This document shows positions 17,915 through 27,342 of a stretch of DNA of 44,628 bases, one piece after another (the stretch's first letter is position 1; each line of letters starts with the position of its first letter). The DNA lies in assembly GCA_030153935.1 (NCBI GenBank), contig JASKKX010000004.1, positions 1-44,628 of the forward strand, given 5' to 3'. A program made the position numbers and the translations under genes. The notes below the pieces were generated by a model, which worked only from the letters and a program-made list of their open reading frames with translations, did no database searches and was not told where the DNA came from. The stretch is from Verrucomicrobiota bacterium (GTDB lineage: Bacteria > Verrucomicrobiota > Kiritimatiellia > Kiritimatiellales > Tichowtungiaceae).

Positions 17915-19096
17915 ATGAAATTCACTTATTTTTTACCTTCCCGCATCCTTTTCGGCTCAGGAATGCTTGAGGAACTCGGCAAAATGAAACTTCCCGGCAA
18001 AAAAGCCCTCATTGTTATCTCGGCAGGAACTTCCATGAAAAAACTCGGATATCTTGATCGAGTGGTCAACCTGCTTCGACAAAACGGTGCAGAAAGTGTC
18101 GTGTTCGATAAAATTCAGCCTAATCCGGTGAAAACACACGTCATGGAAGGCGCAGCAATCGCCAAACAGAACAAATGTGATTTTGTTGTGGGACTCGGCG
18201 GCGGCAGCAGTATCGACTCCGCCAAAAGTATCGCTGTCATGGCTAAGAATCCGGGCGATTACTGGGACTACGTGGGCGGCGGCTCCGGGAAAGCTCAGCC
18301 GGTGACAAACGGGGCTCTGCCTGTCGTCGCCATTACCACCACTGCCGGAACCGGTACGGAAGCCGATCCCTGGACAGTCATCACGAAGGAGGAAACCAAT
18401 GAAAAGATCGGCTTTGGCAATGAGGATACGTTCCCTGCACTCTCTATTGTCGATCCAGATCTGATGATGTCTGTTCCGCCGACACTGACGGCCTACCAGG
18501 GTTTTGACGCCTTCTTCCATGCTGCCGAAGGGTATATCGCCTCCTGTGCCACACCCGTCAGTGACCTGTTCGCGCTGAAGAGCATCGAGCTGATTGCCCG
18601 CTGGCTGCCGACGGCTGTAAAAGACGGCAGCAACAAGGAGGCCAGGACAAACATGGCTCTCGCCAATACCTTTTCCGGGATCGTCGAATCCACTTCATCC
18701 TGTACCTCGGAACATTCACTGGAGCATGCCATGAGCGCCAACCATCCCGAGCTGGCTCACGGTGCCGGACTGATTATGGTTTCGACAGCCTACTTCGAAT
18801 TTTTCCTCGGGAAAATTCCGGCAGAACTCTTCGAAAACATGGCTGAAGCCATGGGCGAAGACATCGAATCCATGCCGCCGGACAAGCGTCCGGAAGCATT
18901 CATTACGGCCTTGAAAAAGATGATCTCCGCCTGCAATCTGGATGAATTAAAAATGTCTGATTTCGGAATCAAAAAAGAAGAATGCTCCAACCTCGCCCGG
19001 AATGCCCGGGAAACGATGGGGGGGCTGTTCGAATTCGACCGTTATAAACTCTCGCTCGAAGAAACCGTGACGATCTTTGAACGGGCATACCGGTAG
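17915..19096 (+). CDS. Iron-containing alcohol dehydrogenase
   Basis: A 393-residue group III (Fe-type) NAD(P)H-dependent alcohol dehydrogenase. The nucleotide-binding half contains FVVGLGGGSSIDSAKSIAV and ITTTAGTGTEADPW. The metal ligands are expected in QGFDAFFHAAEGY (Asp and His), SLEHAM and ELAHGAG. Length and order match butanol-dehydrogenase-like and YqhD-like enzymes. AAGGAG precedes the ATG. It lies downstream of the second 41-bp element and is followed within 70 bp by another reductase, so it probably leads a three-gene unit for reducing aldehydes. The physiological substrate is not evident. Confidence 0.93.
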   Translation: MKFTYFLPSRILFGSGMLEELGKMKLPGKKALIVISAGTSMKKLGYLDRVVNLLRQNGAESVVFDKIQPNPVKTHVMEGAAIAKQNKCDFVVGLGGGSSIDSAKSIAVMAKNPGDYWDYVGGGSGKAQPVTNGALPVVAITTTAGTGTEADPWTVITKEETNEKIGFGNEDTFPALSIVDPDLMMSVPPTLTAYQGFDAFFHAAEGYIASCATPVSDLFALKSIELIARWLPTAVKDGSNKEARTNMALANTFSGIVESTSSCTSEHSLEHAMSANHPELAHGAGLIMVSTAYFEFFLGKIPAELFENMAEAMGEDIESMPPDKRPEAFITALKKMISACNLDELKMSDFGIKKEECSNLARNARETMGGLFEFDRYKLSLEETVTIFERAYR

Positions 19097-19164
19097 AATT
19101 GCAAAAAATGCCGCGGTGAACGGGAATCCGAATCGTTCGTCGCTCCATTGGAAAGGAAAAAATG

Positions 19165-20046
19165 ATGGCAACATACGGTTTTCTCGGTCTGGGTATTATG
19201 GGCCGCAACATGGCCGCCAACCTGATCAAAGCGGGATTTGATGTCATGGTCTGGAACCGCAGCCCCGGGAAATGCACTCCGCTGACAGACCTCGGCGCCC
19301 GGCAGGGCAGCAGTCCGCGCGAGGTGGCCGCTGCGTGTGACATCACTTTCGCCATGCTCGCCGATCCTGCGGCTGCACAGGAGGTCTTTTTCGGTCCGGA
19401 GGGTGTCCAGAAAGGGATTGGAGGCGGTCGGGGGTATATCGATATGTCGACCGTTGACGATCATACAGCCCGCTCCATTGCCGAAGCGGTTTCCGTTTGC
19501 GGCGGCCGATTTCTTGAAGCTCCGGTCTCCGGAACAAAAAAACCGGCAGAAGACGGAACGCTGATTTTCCTTACCGCCGGGAACCGCGATCTCTATGAAA
19601 CAGCCAGTCCCGCTCTCGATAAGATGGGAAAAAAAAGGCTCTATCTGGGCGATGAAGTCGGGCAGGGCGCCCGTATGAAACTGGTTGTAAACATGATTAT
19701 GGGCGGCATGATGGCGGCGTTCGGCGAGGGAATGGCTCTTGCTGAAAAAAGCGGTCTGTCCGGTGAGCAGGTTCTGGATGTCCTTGATGCCGGAGCCATG
19801 GCCAACCCGATGTTCAGAATCAAGGGCGGGATGCTGCTGCAAAGAGAATTTCCCGCCAGTTTCCCGCTGAAGCATATGCAGAAAGACCTGCGTCTGGCTG
19901 TTGCGCTCGGGGACGAACTGGGCCAGCCGCTGTATTGTGCCGCTGCCGTCAGCGAGACATTCAAACGGGCCCGTGCAGCGGGATATGCTGATCAGGATTT
20001 TGCAGCGGTTTCTCAGGTGATTCAATCAAACGAAATGCAACACTGA
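19165..20046 (+). CDS. NAD(P)-dependent oxidoreductase, 3-hydroxyisobutyrate dehydrogenase family
   Basis: A 293-residue beta-hydroxyacid dehydrogenase. The N-terminal Rossmann fold opens with YGFLGLGIMGRNMAANLIKAG, followed by VWNRSP. The substrate loop is FLEAPVSGTKKPAEDG, and the catalytic Lys is in MKLVVNMIMGGMM (residue about 170). These motifs fit the glyoxylate/succinic semialdehyde reductase (GLYR) branch, which detoxifies small aldehydes; that sub-assignment is inference. The second ATG of a tandem pair is chosen for better spacing (7 bases) from AAAGGA; 19162 is the alternative. It lies between the Fe-dehydrogenase and the second aldo/keto reductase. Confidence 0.9.
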   Translation: MATYGFLGLGIMGRNMAANLIKAGFDVMVWNRSPGKCTPLTDLGARQGSSPREVAAACDITFAMLADPAAAQEVFFGPEGVQKGIGGGRGYIDMSTVDDHTARSIAEAVSVCGGRFLEAPVSGTKKPAEDGTLIFLTAGNRDLYETASPALDKMGKKRLYLGDEVGQGARMKLVVNMIMGGMMAAFGEGMALAEKSGLSGEQVLDVLDAGAMANPMFRIKGGMLLQREFPASFPLKHMQKDLRLAVALGDELGQPLYCAAAVSETFKRARAAGYADQDFAAVSQVIQSNEMQH

Positions 20047-20061
20047 AATGAAAGAGAAGCG

Positions 20062-21021
20062 ATGACCACGAAACATATCGAATACGCACAATTAGGCTCC
20101 AGCGGAATCACAGTAAGCAAAGTCTGTCTGGGCACCTGGGCCATTGGCGGATGGATGTGGGGCGGAACGGATGAGGACGAATCCATCCGCACCATTCAGG
20201 CTGCAATTGACCGCGGCATCACCTTTGTCGATACCGCCCCCGCCTATGGCTTCGGCCTTTCGGAACAGATCGTCGGCAAAGCCCTGAAAGAATATGTGCC
20301 GCGCGATCAGGTCGTCATCGCCACCAAAGCGGGACTGGAATGGGACAATGCGGGCAACATATCCAGAAACTCCTCCCGCGCGCGTCTTCTGAAAGAGATC
20401 GACGACTCGCTCCGCCGGCTCCAGACCGACTATATCGACCTCTATCAGATTCACTGGCCCGACCCGAAAGTACCCATTGAGGAAACGGCTGAGGTTCTGT
20501 CTGAGATTCTTGAGTCCGGAAAAATACGCGCCATCGGCGTAAGCAACTATTCGCCGGAGCAGATGGATGTTTTCCGGAAAGTCGCCCCGCTGCACTCCGT
20601 CCAGCCGCAATACAACTTGTTTGAGCGTCAGATTGAACAGGATGTGCTTCCTTACGCAAAAGAGAACGGCCTCGCTATTTTGGCCTACAGCTCGATCTGC
20701 CGGGGACTGCTTTCCGGGAAAATGAAACCGGACACGGAGTTCAAAGGGGACGATCTGCGTCTGGAAGACCCTAAATTTCAGGAACCGAAGTATTCCCGCT
20801 ATCTGAAAGCCGTTTCCGAACTGGAAACGCTGGCTACAGAAAAATACGGTCGGCACGTCCTTGAGCTGGCTGTGCGCTGGGTACTGGATCAGGGCGCTGT
20901 CGCCCTGTGGGGGGCCCGCCATCCTCATCAGGTGAGCCATGTCGATCAGGTTTTCGGCTGGTCGCTGGCCGCTGAAGACCTCAACGAAATCGACCTTATT
21001 CTCGACCGGAACATTGGATAG
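20062..21021 (+). CDS. Aldo/keto reductase
   Basis: A 319-residue (beta/alpha)8 reductase of the YghZ/Tas-like branch, distinct from the first reductase of the cluster. Catalytic residues are seen in FVDTAPAYGFGLSE (Asp, Tyr), VVIATKAGLEW (Lys) and YIDLYQIHWPDPK (His). GVSNYSPEQMD and LAYSSICRGLLSGK are typical. AAAGAGAAG precedes ATG 20062, and the gap to the previous gene is 15 bp, so the two are co-transcribed. It is the last gene of the cluster; a palindrome-containing region follows its stop. Confidence 0.93.
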   Translation: MTTKHIEYAQLGSSGITVSKVCLGTWAIGGWMWGGTDEDESIRTIQAAIDRGITFVDTAPAYGFGLSEQIVGKALKEYVPRDQVVIATKAGLEWDNAGNISRNSSRARLLKEIDDSLRRLQTDYIDLYQIHWPDPKVPIEETAEVLSEILESGKIRAIGVSNYSPEQMDVFRKVAPLHSVQPQYNLFERQIEQDVLPYAKENGLAILAYSSICRGLLSGKMKPDTEFKGDDLRLEDPKFQEPKYSRYLKAVSELETLATEKYGRHVLELAVRWVLDQGAVALWGARHPHQVSHVDQVFGWSLAAEDLNEIDLILDRNIG

Positions 21022-21036
21022 CTGCCGTAAAAACGG

Positions 21037-21084
21037 TCCAATGGTTGGAAACTTTCATCCCGATTTTTTCCAACCATTGAAAAC
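21037..21084. repeat. Paired palindromic repeats forming a 13-bp stem
   Basis: Two near-consensus copies lie after the second aldo/keto reductase: TCCAA-TGG-TTGGA (21037-21049) and TTTTCCAA-CCA-TTGAAAA (21066-21083). Together they form a perfect 13-bp inverted repeat, CAATGGTTGGAAA (21039-21051) with TTTCCAACCATTG (21067-21079) and a 15-base loop. It could end the reductase transcript, but there is no U-tract after the stem. This is an intergenic member of the family also found inside genes here. Confidence 0.7.
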
Positions 21085-21121
21085 AGTAGATTGGTACGGG
21101 TGAGGGAGGTATAACCTGCCC

Positions 21122-21901
21122 ATGAAACGAATTGCACTGCTTTTGCTGCTGCTGTTCTCCGTTGTGCGGTCGACAGCGGATGATTCTCTGTTTTTTGTGC
21201 AGATAACGGATACGCATTTTGGGCAGGGGGATCATTTGGAACGGGCCCGAACGGTCGTGAAGGCAATCAATGCGCTTCCGGTGGACATCGCGTTTGTCGC
21301 TGTGACGGGCGACATCATGGATGACTGTATCACAGACTCCCATACGGTGGATGCGGCACGGACTGTTCTGAACAGATTGAAGATGCCGGTTCACTTTGTT
21401 CCCGGAAATCATGACCTTCTGACCGCGGCTCCGGAAAAAACGGCGGCAGCATTCACGAATCGGTTTGGTCCGCTGATTTCGGATGCGGAGTATGGCGGGG
21501 TTGAGTTTGTATTTGTCTGCACAGAGCCGCTGGCGGGCGGAGCCCGGCCGAAGGGATATGACCCGCTGAAGGAACTCGAAAATCGATTCAGGTCCTATGC
21601 CCCGAATCAGCCGATTGTGGTTTTCCATCATACGCCGTCCGTCGGCAATTTTTATCAGAATATTTTTCATCCCGGATGGGGCCGGTCTGAAGCAGGCCGT
21701 CAATGGACCGAACGGCTCAACCGCTATCCGGTTAAAGCGGTCATTGCGGGGCATTTCCATCGTGACGAATTCCACTGGCTGGGTGACATCCCGCTGTTTG
21801 TATGCCCTCCGCTTTCCGGACGGTTTGGGCGACAGGCGGCATTTCGAGTCTATAAATATCATGACGGGAAGGTCGAGTATCGCACACAGTATCCTGAATA
21901 A
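21122..21901 (+). CDS. Secreted calcineurin-like metallophosphoesterase
   Basis: A 259-residue protein with a signal peptide (about 1-20, MKRIALLLLLLFSVV...TADD) and then a calcineurin-type phosphoesterase domain. Metal ligands are in QITDTHFG, VTGDIMDD, FVPGNHD, VVFHHTPS and IAGHFHRDEFHW, the full set for a dinuclear centre. It is likely periplasmic or exported and hydrolyses a phosphoester; the substrate is not evident. It precedes a PstS-like protein by about 95 bp, which suggests, without proving, a role in phosphate scavenging. Confidence 0.88.
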   Translation: MKRIALLLLLLFSVVRSTADDSLFFVQITDTHFGQGDHLERARTVVKAINALPVDIAFVAVTGDIMDDCITDSHTVDAARTVLNRLKMPVHFVPGNHDLLTAAPEKTAAAFTNRFGPLISDAEYGGVEFVFVCTEPLAGGARPKGYDPLKELENRFRSYAPNQPIVVFHHTPSVGNFYQNIFHPGWGRSEAGRQWTERLNRYPVKAVIAGHFHRDEFHWLGDIPLFVCPPLSGRFGRQAAFRVYKYHDGKVEYRTQYPE

Positions 21902-21995
21902 TAGCTGATGCACGGCCTTAACAGGGATCTAACACCAAAGCGCTGGCTTTCATTTTCAGCATCCCTGAAACTTTCATTCTCTCAAAGGGGGGAGA

Positions 21996-23030
21996 ATGTC
22001 GAAGTTACTTGCAGTACTGCTTTTAGCGGCAAACAGCTTCGCTGTGTTTGACAGCCTGGCGGAGGATATGATTCTGAAAGGAGCCGGGGCGTCTTTTCCT
22101 TATCCGCTTTATAAACACTGGATTGACCTTTACAGCGCAAAAACCGGGACGCGTATTTCTTATGAATCGGTTGGATCCGGCGAAGGAATCCGGCGGGCCC
22201 TGGCCGGAGAAGTCGACTTCGGGGCAACGGATGCCTTTCTTGCTGATGAGCGGCTGGCCTTGATTCCCGGGCAGATATTTCATCTGCCGACCTGTGCGGG
22301 AGCGGTGGTTTTAGCGTATAACCTTCCCGGGGAACCGCAGCTCAGACTGACCGGCGAGGTCATTGCTGATATTTTTATGCGACGTATCCGCAGGTGGTCG
22401 GATCCGGCAATCCGGGCGCTGAATCCGAAAATCTATCTTCCCGATATGGATATTGTAGTCCTGCATCGTTCGGACAGCAGCGGGACTACATTTGTTTTTA
22501 CAGACTATCTGAGCAAAGTGAGCCCGAAATGGGAGGCGGAAGTCGGGCGCAGCAAAGAGGTCCGCTGGCCGACAGGACTGGGGATAGAGCGCAATGACGG
22601 AGTCGCGGATTTTATTACAAAAATTCAGGGAAGCATCGGCTATATCGAATACGGATATGCGCAAAGGGACCGGCTCGCCTGCGCTGCTGTCCGTAATCGG
22701 AGCGGACAGTATATTTATCCATCGGCGGAAACGATTACCGCTGCCGCCGCTGTGGAGATTCCCGACGATACCCGGGTGATGATTACCGATACAGCAGCAG
22801 CAAACGGTTACCCTATTTCGACATTCACCTGGCTGATTTTTTTTAAGCACAAAGATGGCGAGCTGACCGGTTCAGAGGCAAAGGACAAAGAACTCCACCG
22901 GTTTCTTGAATGGATACTGAACGACGGACAGCGTCATTTCGGACCCTATCATTACGCACCTCTTCCGTCCCGTGTGATCGGAAAGGCACGGGACGTCATA
23001 CGCCGCATCTACGAAGAGGGTGGACGGTGA
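21996..23030 (+). CDS. PstS-like phosphate-type substrate-binding protein
   Basis: A 344-residue periplasmic binding protein. The signal peptide is about residues 1-21 (MSKLLAVLLLAANSFAVF...LA). LKGAGASFPYPLYKHWID, YESVGSGEGIRRALAGEVDFGATDA and VLHRSDSSGTTFVFTDYLSK are characteristic of PstS, including the GSG and SDSSGTT phosphate-contact loops. No pstC, pstA or pstB gene is adjacent. Instead its last base is the first base of a sensor kinase start codon (TGATG), so the two are translated together. It may deliver phosphate to a transporter elsewhere or act as the ligand-sensing partner of the kinase. Confidence 0.88.
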   Translation: MSKLLAVLLLAANSFAVFDSLAEDMILKGAGASFPYPLYKHWIDLYSAKTGTRISYESVGSGEGIRRALAGEVDFGATDAFLADERLALIPGQIFHLPTCAGAVVLAYNLPGEPQLRLTGEVIADIFMRRIRRWSDPAIRALNPKIYLPDMDIVVLHRSDSSGTTFVFTDYLSKVSPKWEAEVGRSKEVRWPTGLGIERNDGVADFITKIQGSIGYIEYGYAQRDRLACAAVRNRSGQYIYPSAETITAAAAVEIPDDTRVMITDTAAANGYPISTFTWLIFFKHKDGELTGSEAKDKELHRFLEWILNDGQRHFGPYHYAPLPSRVIGKARDVIRRIYEEGGR

Positions 23031-25894
23031 TGAAAAGATGGATCCCTGTGATCCTGCCGGCGCTGCTGCTGCTTCCGGCGTGGCCTGCGTCGGCTTCAGA
23101 AGAGTCGTCTGATGTGCGGGTTGTGTTGTGCCGGACATCGGAAGATTTCGTCGACAGCGAATCGACAGCATCCGGCACAGATCGTTTTCTGACAGCTCTG
23201 CTTGAATATATTGCCGATCAGGAGGGCTGGAATCTTCAATATCAGGATCAATGGGTCAAGACGGACGTGCTGCCAGATGCTGAGAATGCCGATCTTCTTT
23301 TCGGCGCGGCTTATACGGATCAATTGTCGGATCGGCTGCAATTCTCCAAAGAGGCGATCCTGTCGACATGGGCCGAAGTGGTTGCGTCCAGCCATTTGAA
23401 AATCAGTACATTTATTGATTTGGCGGACCGTACGGTCGGACTGGTGAAGAATGATCCTTACAATAAGGACTTTCGGAATATTATCCATAATTTGAATATG
23501 GAATGCAGATTTGTCGAATTCAGCAGCTACAGTCAGATTCTGGATGCGTTGCAGAAAAGCTGGATTGATGCAGGAGTGCTGGATCATCTCAGTCTTCTCG
23601 GTCTGTCTGTTCCAGATGGTGTTTTTGTTACGCCGATTATTTTTTCACCGATCACACTGCGGGCGGCGCAGCCTCCCGGAAGCAGTTTGCATCTGCTCGA
23701 CGTTGTGGATTACCAGCTGGCCCGCCTGAAAAAGACACCCAACTCGATTTATCACCAGCTGCTGGAAAAATTTCTTGATCAAGAGCATTCGACCGTGATT
23801 CCTCCGGTAATCGGCTGGCTCCTGGGCGGAGCCGGTCTGCTGGCCGTATGGTTCGGCATTTTCAGCTCGGTTTTACATCGGCGGGTGCGGACGAAAACCC
23901 GGGAGTTGTTTGATAAAAACGAAGAGCTTGAAATGAACCGGGCACGGCTGCAGCTGGCGCTGGATGTGGCAAATGACGGGTTATGGGAATGGGATGTACA
24001 GTCGGACAGACTTTACATGAGTCCGCGCTGGCATACGATGCTTGGTTATGAGTACGGGGAGTTCCCCCCTGAATCCGGTGTGCTTACAGAGATGGTTCAT
24101 CCGGAGGACAAGGTGCGTTTTGAGCAGCAGATACAGGCGCTGCTGACTTCCCGGCAGAACGCATTCGAGACGGACTTTCGTCTGATGCAGAAAACCGGCG
24201 GCTGGAAATGGGTGGCTTCACGCGCGAAAACAGTGGAACGGGATGAAGACGGCCGGCCTCTGCGGATTGTCGGCACAAACCTGGACATTGATTCCCGTAA
24301 AGAGACCGAGTTTGAACTGGAAGAGGCCAAGCGCCGGGCAGAAGCGGCCAATGTGGCCAAGAGCGCTTTCCTGGCTCATATGAGCCATGAACTGCGCACG
24401 CCGTTGAATGCGGTAATCGGCCTGACCAGTCTGCTGCTTCGTTCCGAGATGCCTGATGAACAGCATGAATATGTCAAAACCATCCAGGTGAGCGGCGAAA
24501 TGCTGCTGACGATCATCAATGATATTCTTGATATTTCCAAGGTGGAAGCCGGAGAACTCAAACTGGAGAACCACATCTTTAATCTGCGTAAATGCGTTGA
24601 GTCCACGATGGATCTGGTTGCCCCGCGTGCTGCGGAAAAACAGCTTGAACTCAGCTATCATGTGGAGCCGGATGTTCCCTCCAACGTGATCGGGGATGTC
24701 GTCCGTTTACGCCAGGTTCTGCTGAACCTGCTGAATAATGCGGTCAAATTTACAGAAGAAGGCGAAGTGGTATTTATCCTGCGTGCCGAGCCGCATCCGG
24801 ATGCCGAAAAATGCCGTCTTTATTTCACGATACGGGACACCGGCATCGGCGTTACTCCGGAGCAGATGAAGCATATTTTTCATCCGTTTCGGCAGGCTGA
24901 TTCCTCTACAACCCGTCGCTATGGAGGAACGGGACTCGGCTTGACCATTTGCGACAAGATGGTGCGCCTCATGCACGGCGAGTTTGATGTGAAAAGCACT
25001 CCGGGACAGGGCAGCAGCTTCAGTTTTTGCATTGAAGCAGGGACCGCCCCAGCAGAAGACGAAGAAGATGAAAGTCTGAAAAGTGATCTGCCCCTGCTGA
25101 GCGGCAAGCCGGTTTTAGTCGTGGATGATAACGGAACCAACCGGCATATTCTGGAAAAGTATCTCCGGCTCTGGGGAGCAAAGCCGGTTCTGGCTTCGAA
25201 CGGTTTGGATGCGTTGGTCCTTCTGGAAAATCATCCACCGTTTGAACTCGTTCTTCTCGACCTGCTGATGCCGGGAATGGACGGAATCGCGCTGGCCCGT
25301 ACCATTCGTGAACGGCCTGCTTTCAAGAAACTTCCACTGGTGATGCTCACTTCATCCATGGGACATGATGCGGAGCTCCGGCAGGGGGACTTTGCCGCAA
25401 CGATTTTTAAACCGGTCAAACCGGCCGTGCTTTGCAAAACCATACTGCAGATCTTTTCCGGGAAGACCGCCCGGGAGCAGACTGCACAAAAAGAGCCGGT
25501 TTCGGCGAATCAGACTTTTCCGTTGCGGATTCTGATGGCGGAAGACAACCGGGTCAACCAGCGGGTCTGCATGCTGCTTCTCAAAAATCTCGGCTATACA
25601 GCCGATGTCGCGGCCAACGGAGAAGAAGCCCTGCTGGCTGTGGAACGGTCTTTCTATGATGTCATCCTGATGGATATACAGATGCCGAAAATGGACGGCC
25701 TGGAGGCAACCCATAAAATCTGCAGGCGCTGGCCGGAAGGAGTGAGACCGTATATCATCGGTGTTTCCGCCCACGTCCTGCCGGAGGAACGCGAGCGGGC
25801 GCTGGCCCAGGGTATGAATGACTACCTTACCAAACCGATTCATATCGACGAGCTGCGCTATGCTTTGTTGAAAGTTCCGTCTTTACAAGTCTGA
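23030..25894 (+). CDS. Hybrid sensor histidine kinase with periplasmic SBP domain
   Basis: A 954-residue kinase. In order: signal peptide (1-22), periplasmic solute-binding domain type 3-like (about 26-235), one transmembrane helix (about 262-284), PAS (about 305-430), HisKA with SHELRTP (His453), HATPase_c with NLLNNAVKF, DTGIGV and YGGTGLGL (about 555-670), then two receiver domains (REC1 acceptor Asp744 in LLDLLMPGMDG; REC2 acceptor Asp882 in LMDIQMPKMDG). The start at 23030 is chosen because MKRWIPVILPALLLLPAW is a good signal sequence and overlaps the pstS-like stop by one base. No Hpt domain or DNA-binding response regulator is nearby, so the output partner is elsewhere. Confidence 0.93.
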   Translation: MKRWIPVILPALLLLPAWPASASEESSDVRVVLCRTSEDFVDSESTASGTDRFLTALLEYIADQEGWNLQYQDQWVKTDVLPDAENADLLFGAAYTDQLSDRLQFSKEAILSTWAEVVASSHLKISTFIDLADRTVGLVKNDPYNKDFRNIIHNLNMECRFVEFSSYSQILDALQKSWIDAGVLDHLSLLGLSVPDGVFVTPIIFSPITLRAAQPPGSSLHLLDVVDYQLARLKKTPNSIYHQLLEKFLDQEHSTVIPPVIGWLLGGAGLLAVWFGIFSSVLHRRVRTKTRELFDKNEELEMNRARLQLALDVANDGLWEWDVQSDRLYMSPRWHTMLGYEYGEFPPESGVLTEMVHPEDKVRFEQQIQALLTSRQNAFETDFRLMQKTGGWKWVASRAKTVERDEDGRPLRIVGTNLDIDSRKETEFELEEAKRRAEAANVAKSAFLAHMSHELRTPLNAVIGLTSLLLRSEMPDEQHEYVKTIQVSGEMLLTIINDILDISKVEAGELKLENHIFNLRKCVESTMDLVAPRAAEKQLELSYHVEPDVPSNVIGDVVRLRQVLLNLLNNAVKFTEEGEVVFILRAEPHPDAEKCRLYFTIRDTGIGVTPEQMKHIFHPFRQADSSTTRRYGGTGLGLTICDKMVRLMHGEFDVKSTPGQGSSFSFCIEAGTAPAEDEEDESLKSDLPLLSGKPVLVVDDNGTNRHILEKYLRLWGAKPVLASNGLDALVLLENHPPFELVLLDLLMPGMDGIALARTIRERPAFKKLPLVMLTSSMGHDAELRQGDFAATIFKPVKPAVLCKTILQIFSGKTAREQTAQKEPVSANQTFPLRILMAEDNRVNQRVCMLLLKNLGYTADVAANGEEALLAVERSFYDVILMDIQMPKMDGLEATHKICRRWPEGVRPYIIGVSAHVLPEERERALAQGMNDYLTKPIHIDELRYALLKVPSLQV

Positions 25895-25990
25895 TCTCAG
25901 GCCGGTCTGATTTTCCTTCAAAAAATAACAAGGCAGTATTAAAGTACACCTCTTTCAGTGCGGAGACGTCCGTCTCTGCCGGGAGTGTGT

Positions 25991-27277
25991 ATGAAAAAAA
26001 TGAAGGCGACCGATCCGCAGGTGCAGGAGCGCGCAATGCTGGTCGGGGTGATGATTCGCGGGCGCGATGAAGAATGGGACATTCGCGACACGCTCGACGA
26101 GCTGGCGCAACTGGCTGAAGGTGCGGGCGCCGTGGTACTCGAACGGGTTCTCTGTAAACAAACGAAGATTCATGCGGGGCATTACATCGGCAGGGGAAAG
26201 GCGGAGGAGATTTCCCGGCAGATCAAAGAACTCGGCGCCAATTTGGTGATTTTTGACGAAGACCTGACCCCGGCACAGGGGCGCAACCTCGAAGAGGTGC
26301 TGGATGTCCGTGTGATCGACCGCACCCAGCTGATTCTCGACATTTTCGCCCAGCGCGCGCAGACGCGTGAAGGGTGTCTTCAGGTTGAACTGGCTCAGCA
26401 TCGCTATCTGCTGCCGCGCCTGCGACGCATGTGGACCCATCTCGAACGGCAGGCCGGTGGGATCGGCCTCAAGGGGCCGGGTGAAACACAGATCGAAATG
26501 GACCGCCGGCGCATTCAGATGCTTATCCGCACACTGACAAAGGAGTTGGAACTGGTGCGTCAGCGCCGGGCTGAACAGCGGCGCGGACGCCAGCGTCACG
26601 GCTGGGCGCTGGTTTCACTGGTCGGTTACACCAATGCGGGCAAATCCACTCTGCTCAACCGGCTCGCCGGAGCCGATATTTATGCGCAGAATCAGCTTTT
26701 TGCCACATTGGATCCGACGACGCGGCAGGTCGAGCTGCCGAACGGTGACCCCTGTCTGCTGACCGATACCGTCGGTTTTATTCGCAAACTGCCGCACCAC
26801 CTGGTTGAATCGTTCAAAGCAACACTGGAAGAAGTGGTGGAGGCCGACTTGATTCTGCATGTCATCGACAGCGCGCATCCGCAGGTTGAGAAACAGATCG
26901 ATGCGGTCAATGCGGTCCTTCAGGAGATCGGGGCGGAAAATAAACCGGTGCTCTGTGTGCTGAATAAAATCGACAAAATCGAAGGAGCCGGTGCCGCAAA
27001 GCGGCTGGCCCGCACGCTCGGCCGGTCGGCCGCGGTTTCGGCCGTAACCGGTGAAGGAATCGAAAATCTGCTGAACGAACTGGCGGACTGCCTCAAAGGC
27101 GACAAACAGCTGATGCGACTGAATATCCCACTCCGTGAAGGGCGTTTGCTGGCGTTGTTGAGAACCTCGGCAACGGTGCTCGAAGAAAAATATGAGGGCG
27201 AATTTGCTGAACTGCTCGTCCGGGTTCCCGTTGCGCTTGCTCCGCGCTGCGAAGCATACCTTGTGGAGAAGGATTGA
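25991..27277 (+). CDS. hflX: GTPase HflX
   Basis: A 428-residue ribosome-associated GTPase that splits stalled ribosomes. The N-terminal domain has AGHYIGRGKAEEI, VIFDEDLTPAQGRNLE and IDRTQLILDIFAQRA. A coiled-coil linker precedes the G domain: G1 VGYTNAGKSTLLN, the switch segment FATLDPTTRQ, G3 LLTDTVGFIRKLPHHLVESF and G4 LNKIDKIE. GIGLKGPGETQIEMDRR is also diagnostic. The start at 25991 follows GGGAG. A small perfect hairpin (GAGACG/CGTCTC, about 25962-25975) lies just upstream and could affect initiation. Confidence 0.96.
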   Translation: MKKMKATDPQVQERAMLVGVMIRGRDEEWDIRDTLDELAQLAEGAGAVVLERVLCKQTKIHAGHYIGRGKAEEISRQIKELGANLVIFDEDLTPAQGRNLEEVLDVRVIDRTQLILDIFAQRAQTREGCLQVELAQHRYLLPRLRRMWTHLERQAGGIGLKGPGETQIEMDRRRIQMLIRTLTKELELVRQRRAEQRRGRQRHGWALVSLVGYTNAGKSTLLNRLAGADIYAQNQLFATLDPTTRQVELPNGDPCLLTDTVGFIRKLPHHLVESFKATLEEVVEADLILHVIDSAHPQVEKQIDAVNAVLQEIGAENKPVLCVLNKIDKIEGAGAAKRLARTLGRSAAVSAVTGEGIENLLNELADCLKGDKQLMRLNIPLREGRLLALLRTSATVLEEKYEGEFAELLVRVPVALAPRCEAYLVEKD

Positions 27278-27342
27278 ATTCCGGAGCAACCTGTCCGATA
27301 ATTACCGATAATTACAGACTTTCAATGACGAGAGGAGAAGCA

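Noticed and set aside
20811-20829. CGTTTCC-GAACT-GGAAACG in the second aldo/keto reductase as a repeat copy
   Set aside because: The arms and spacing differ from the family consensus (TTCCG and a 3-bp gap to TGGAA); probably chance.
24532-24552. TTCCA-AGG-TGGAA in the sensor kinase gene as another repeat copy
   Set aside because: The centre is 3 bp instead of 5, and the codons encode the normal HisKA sequence DISKVEAGEL, so it is coincidence.
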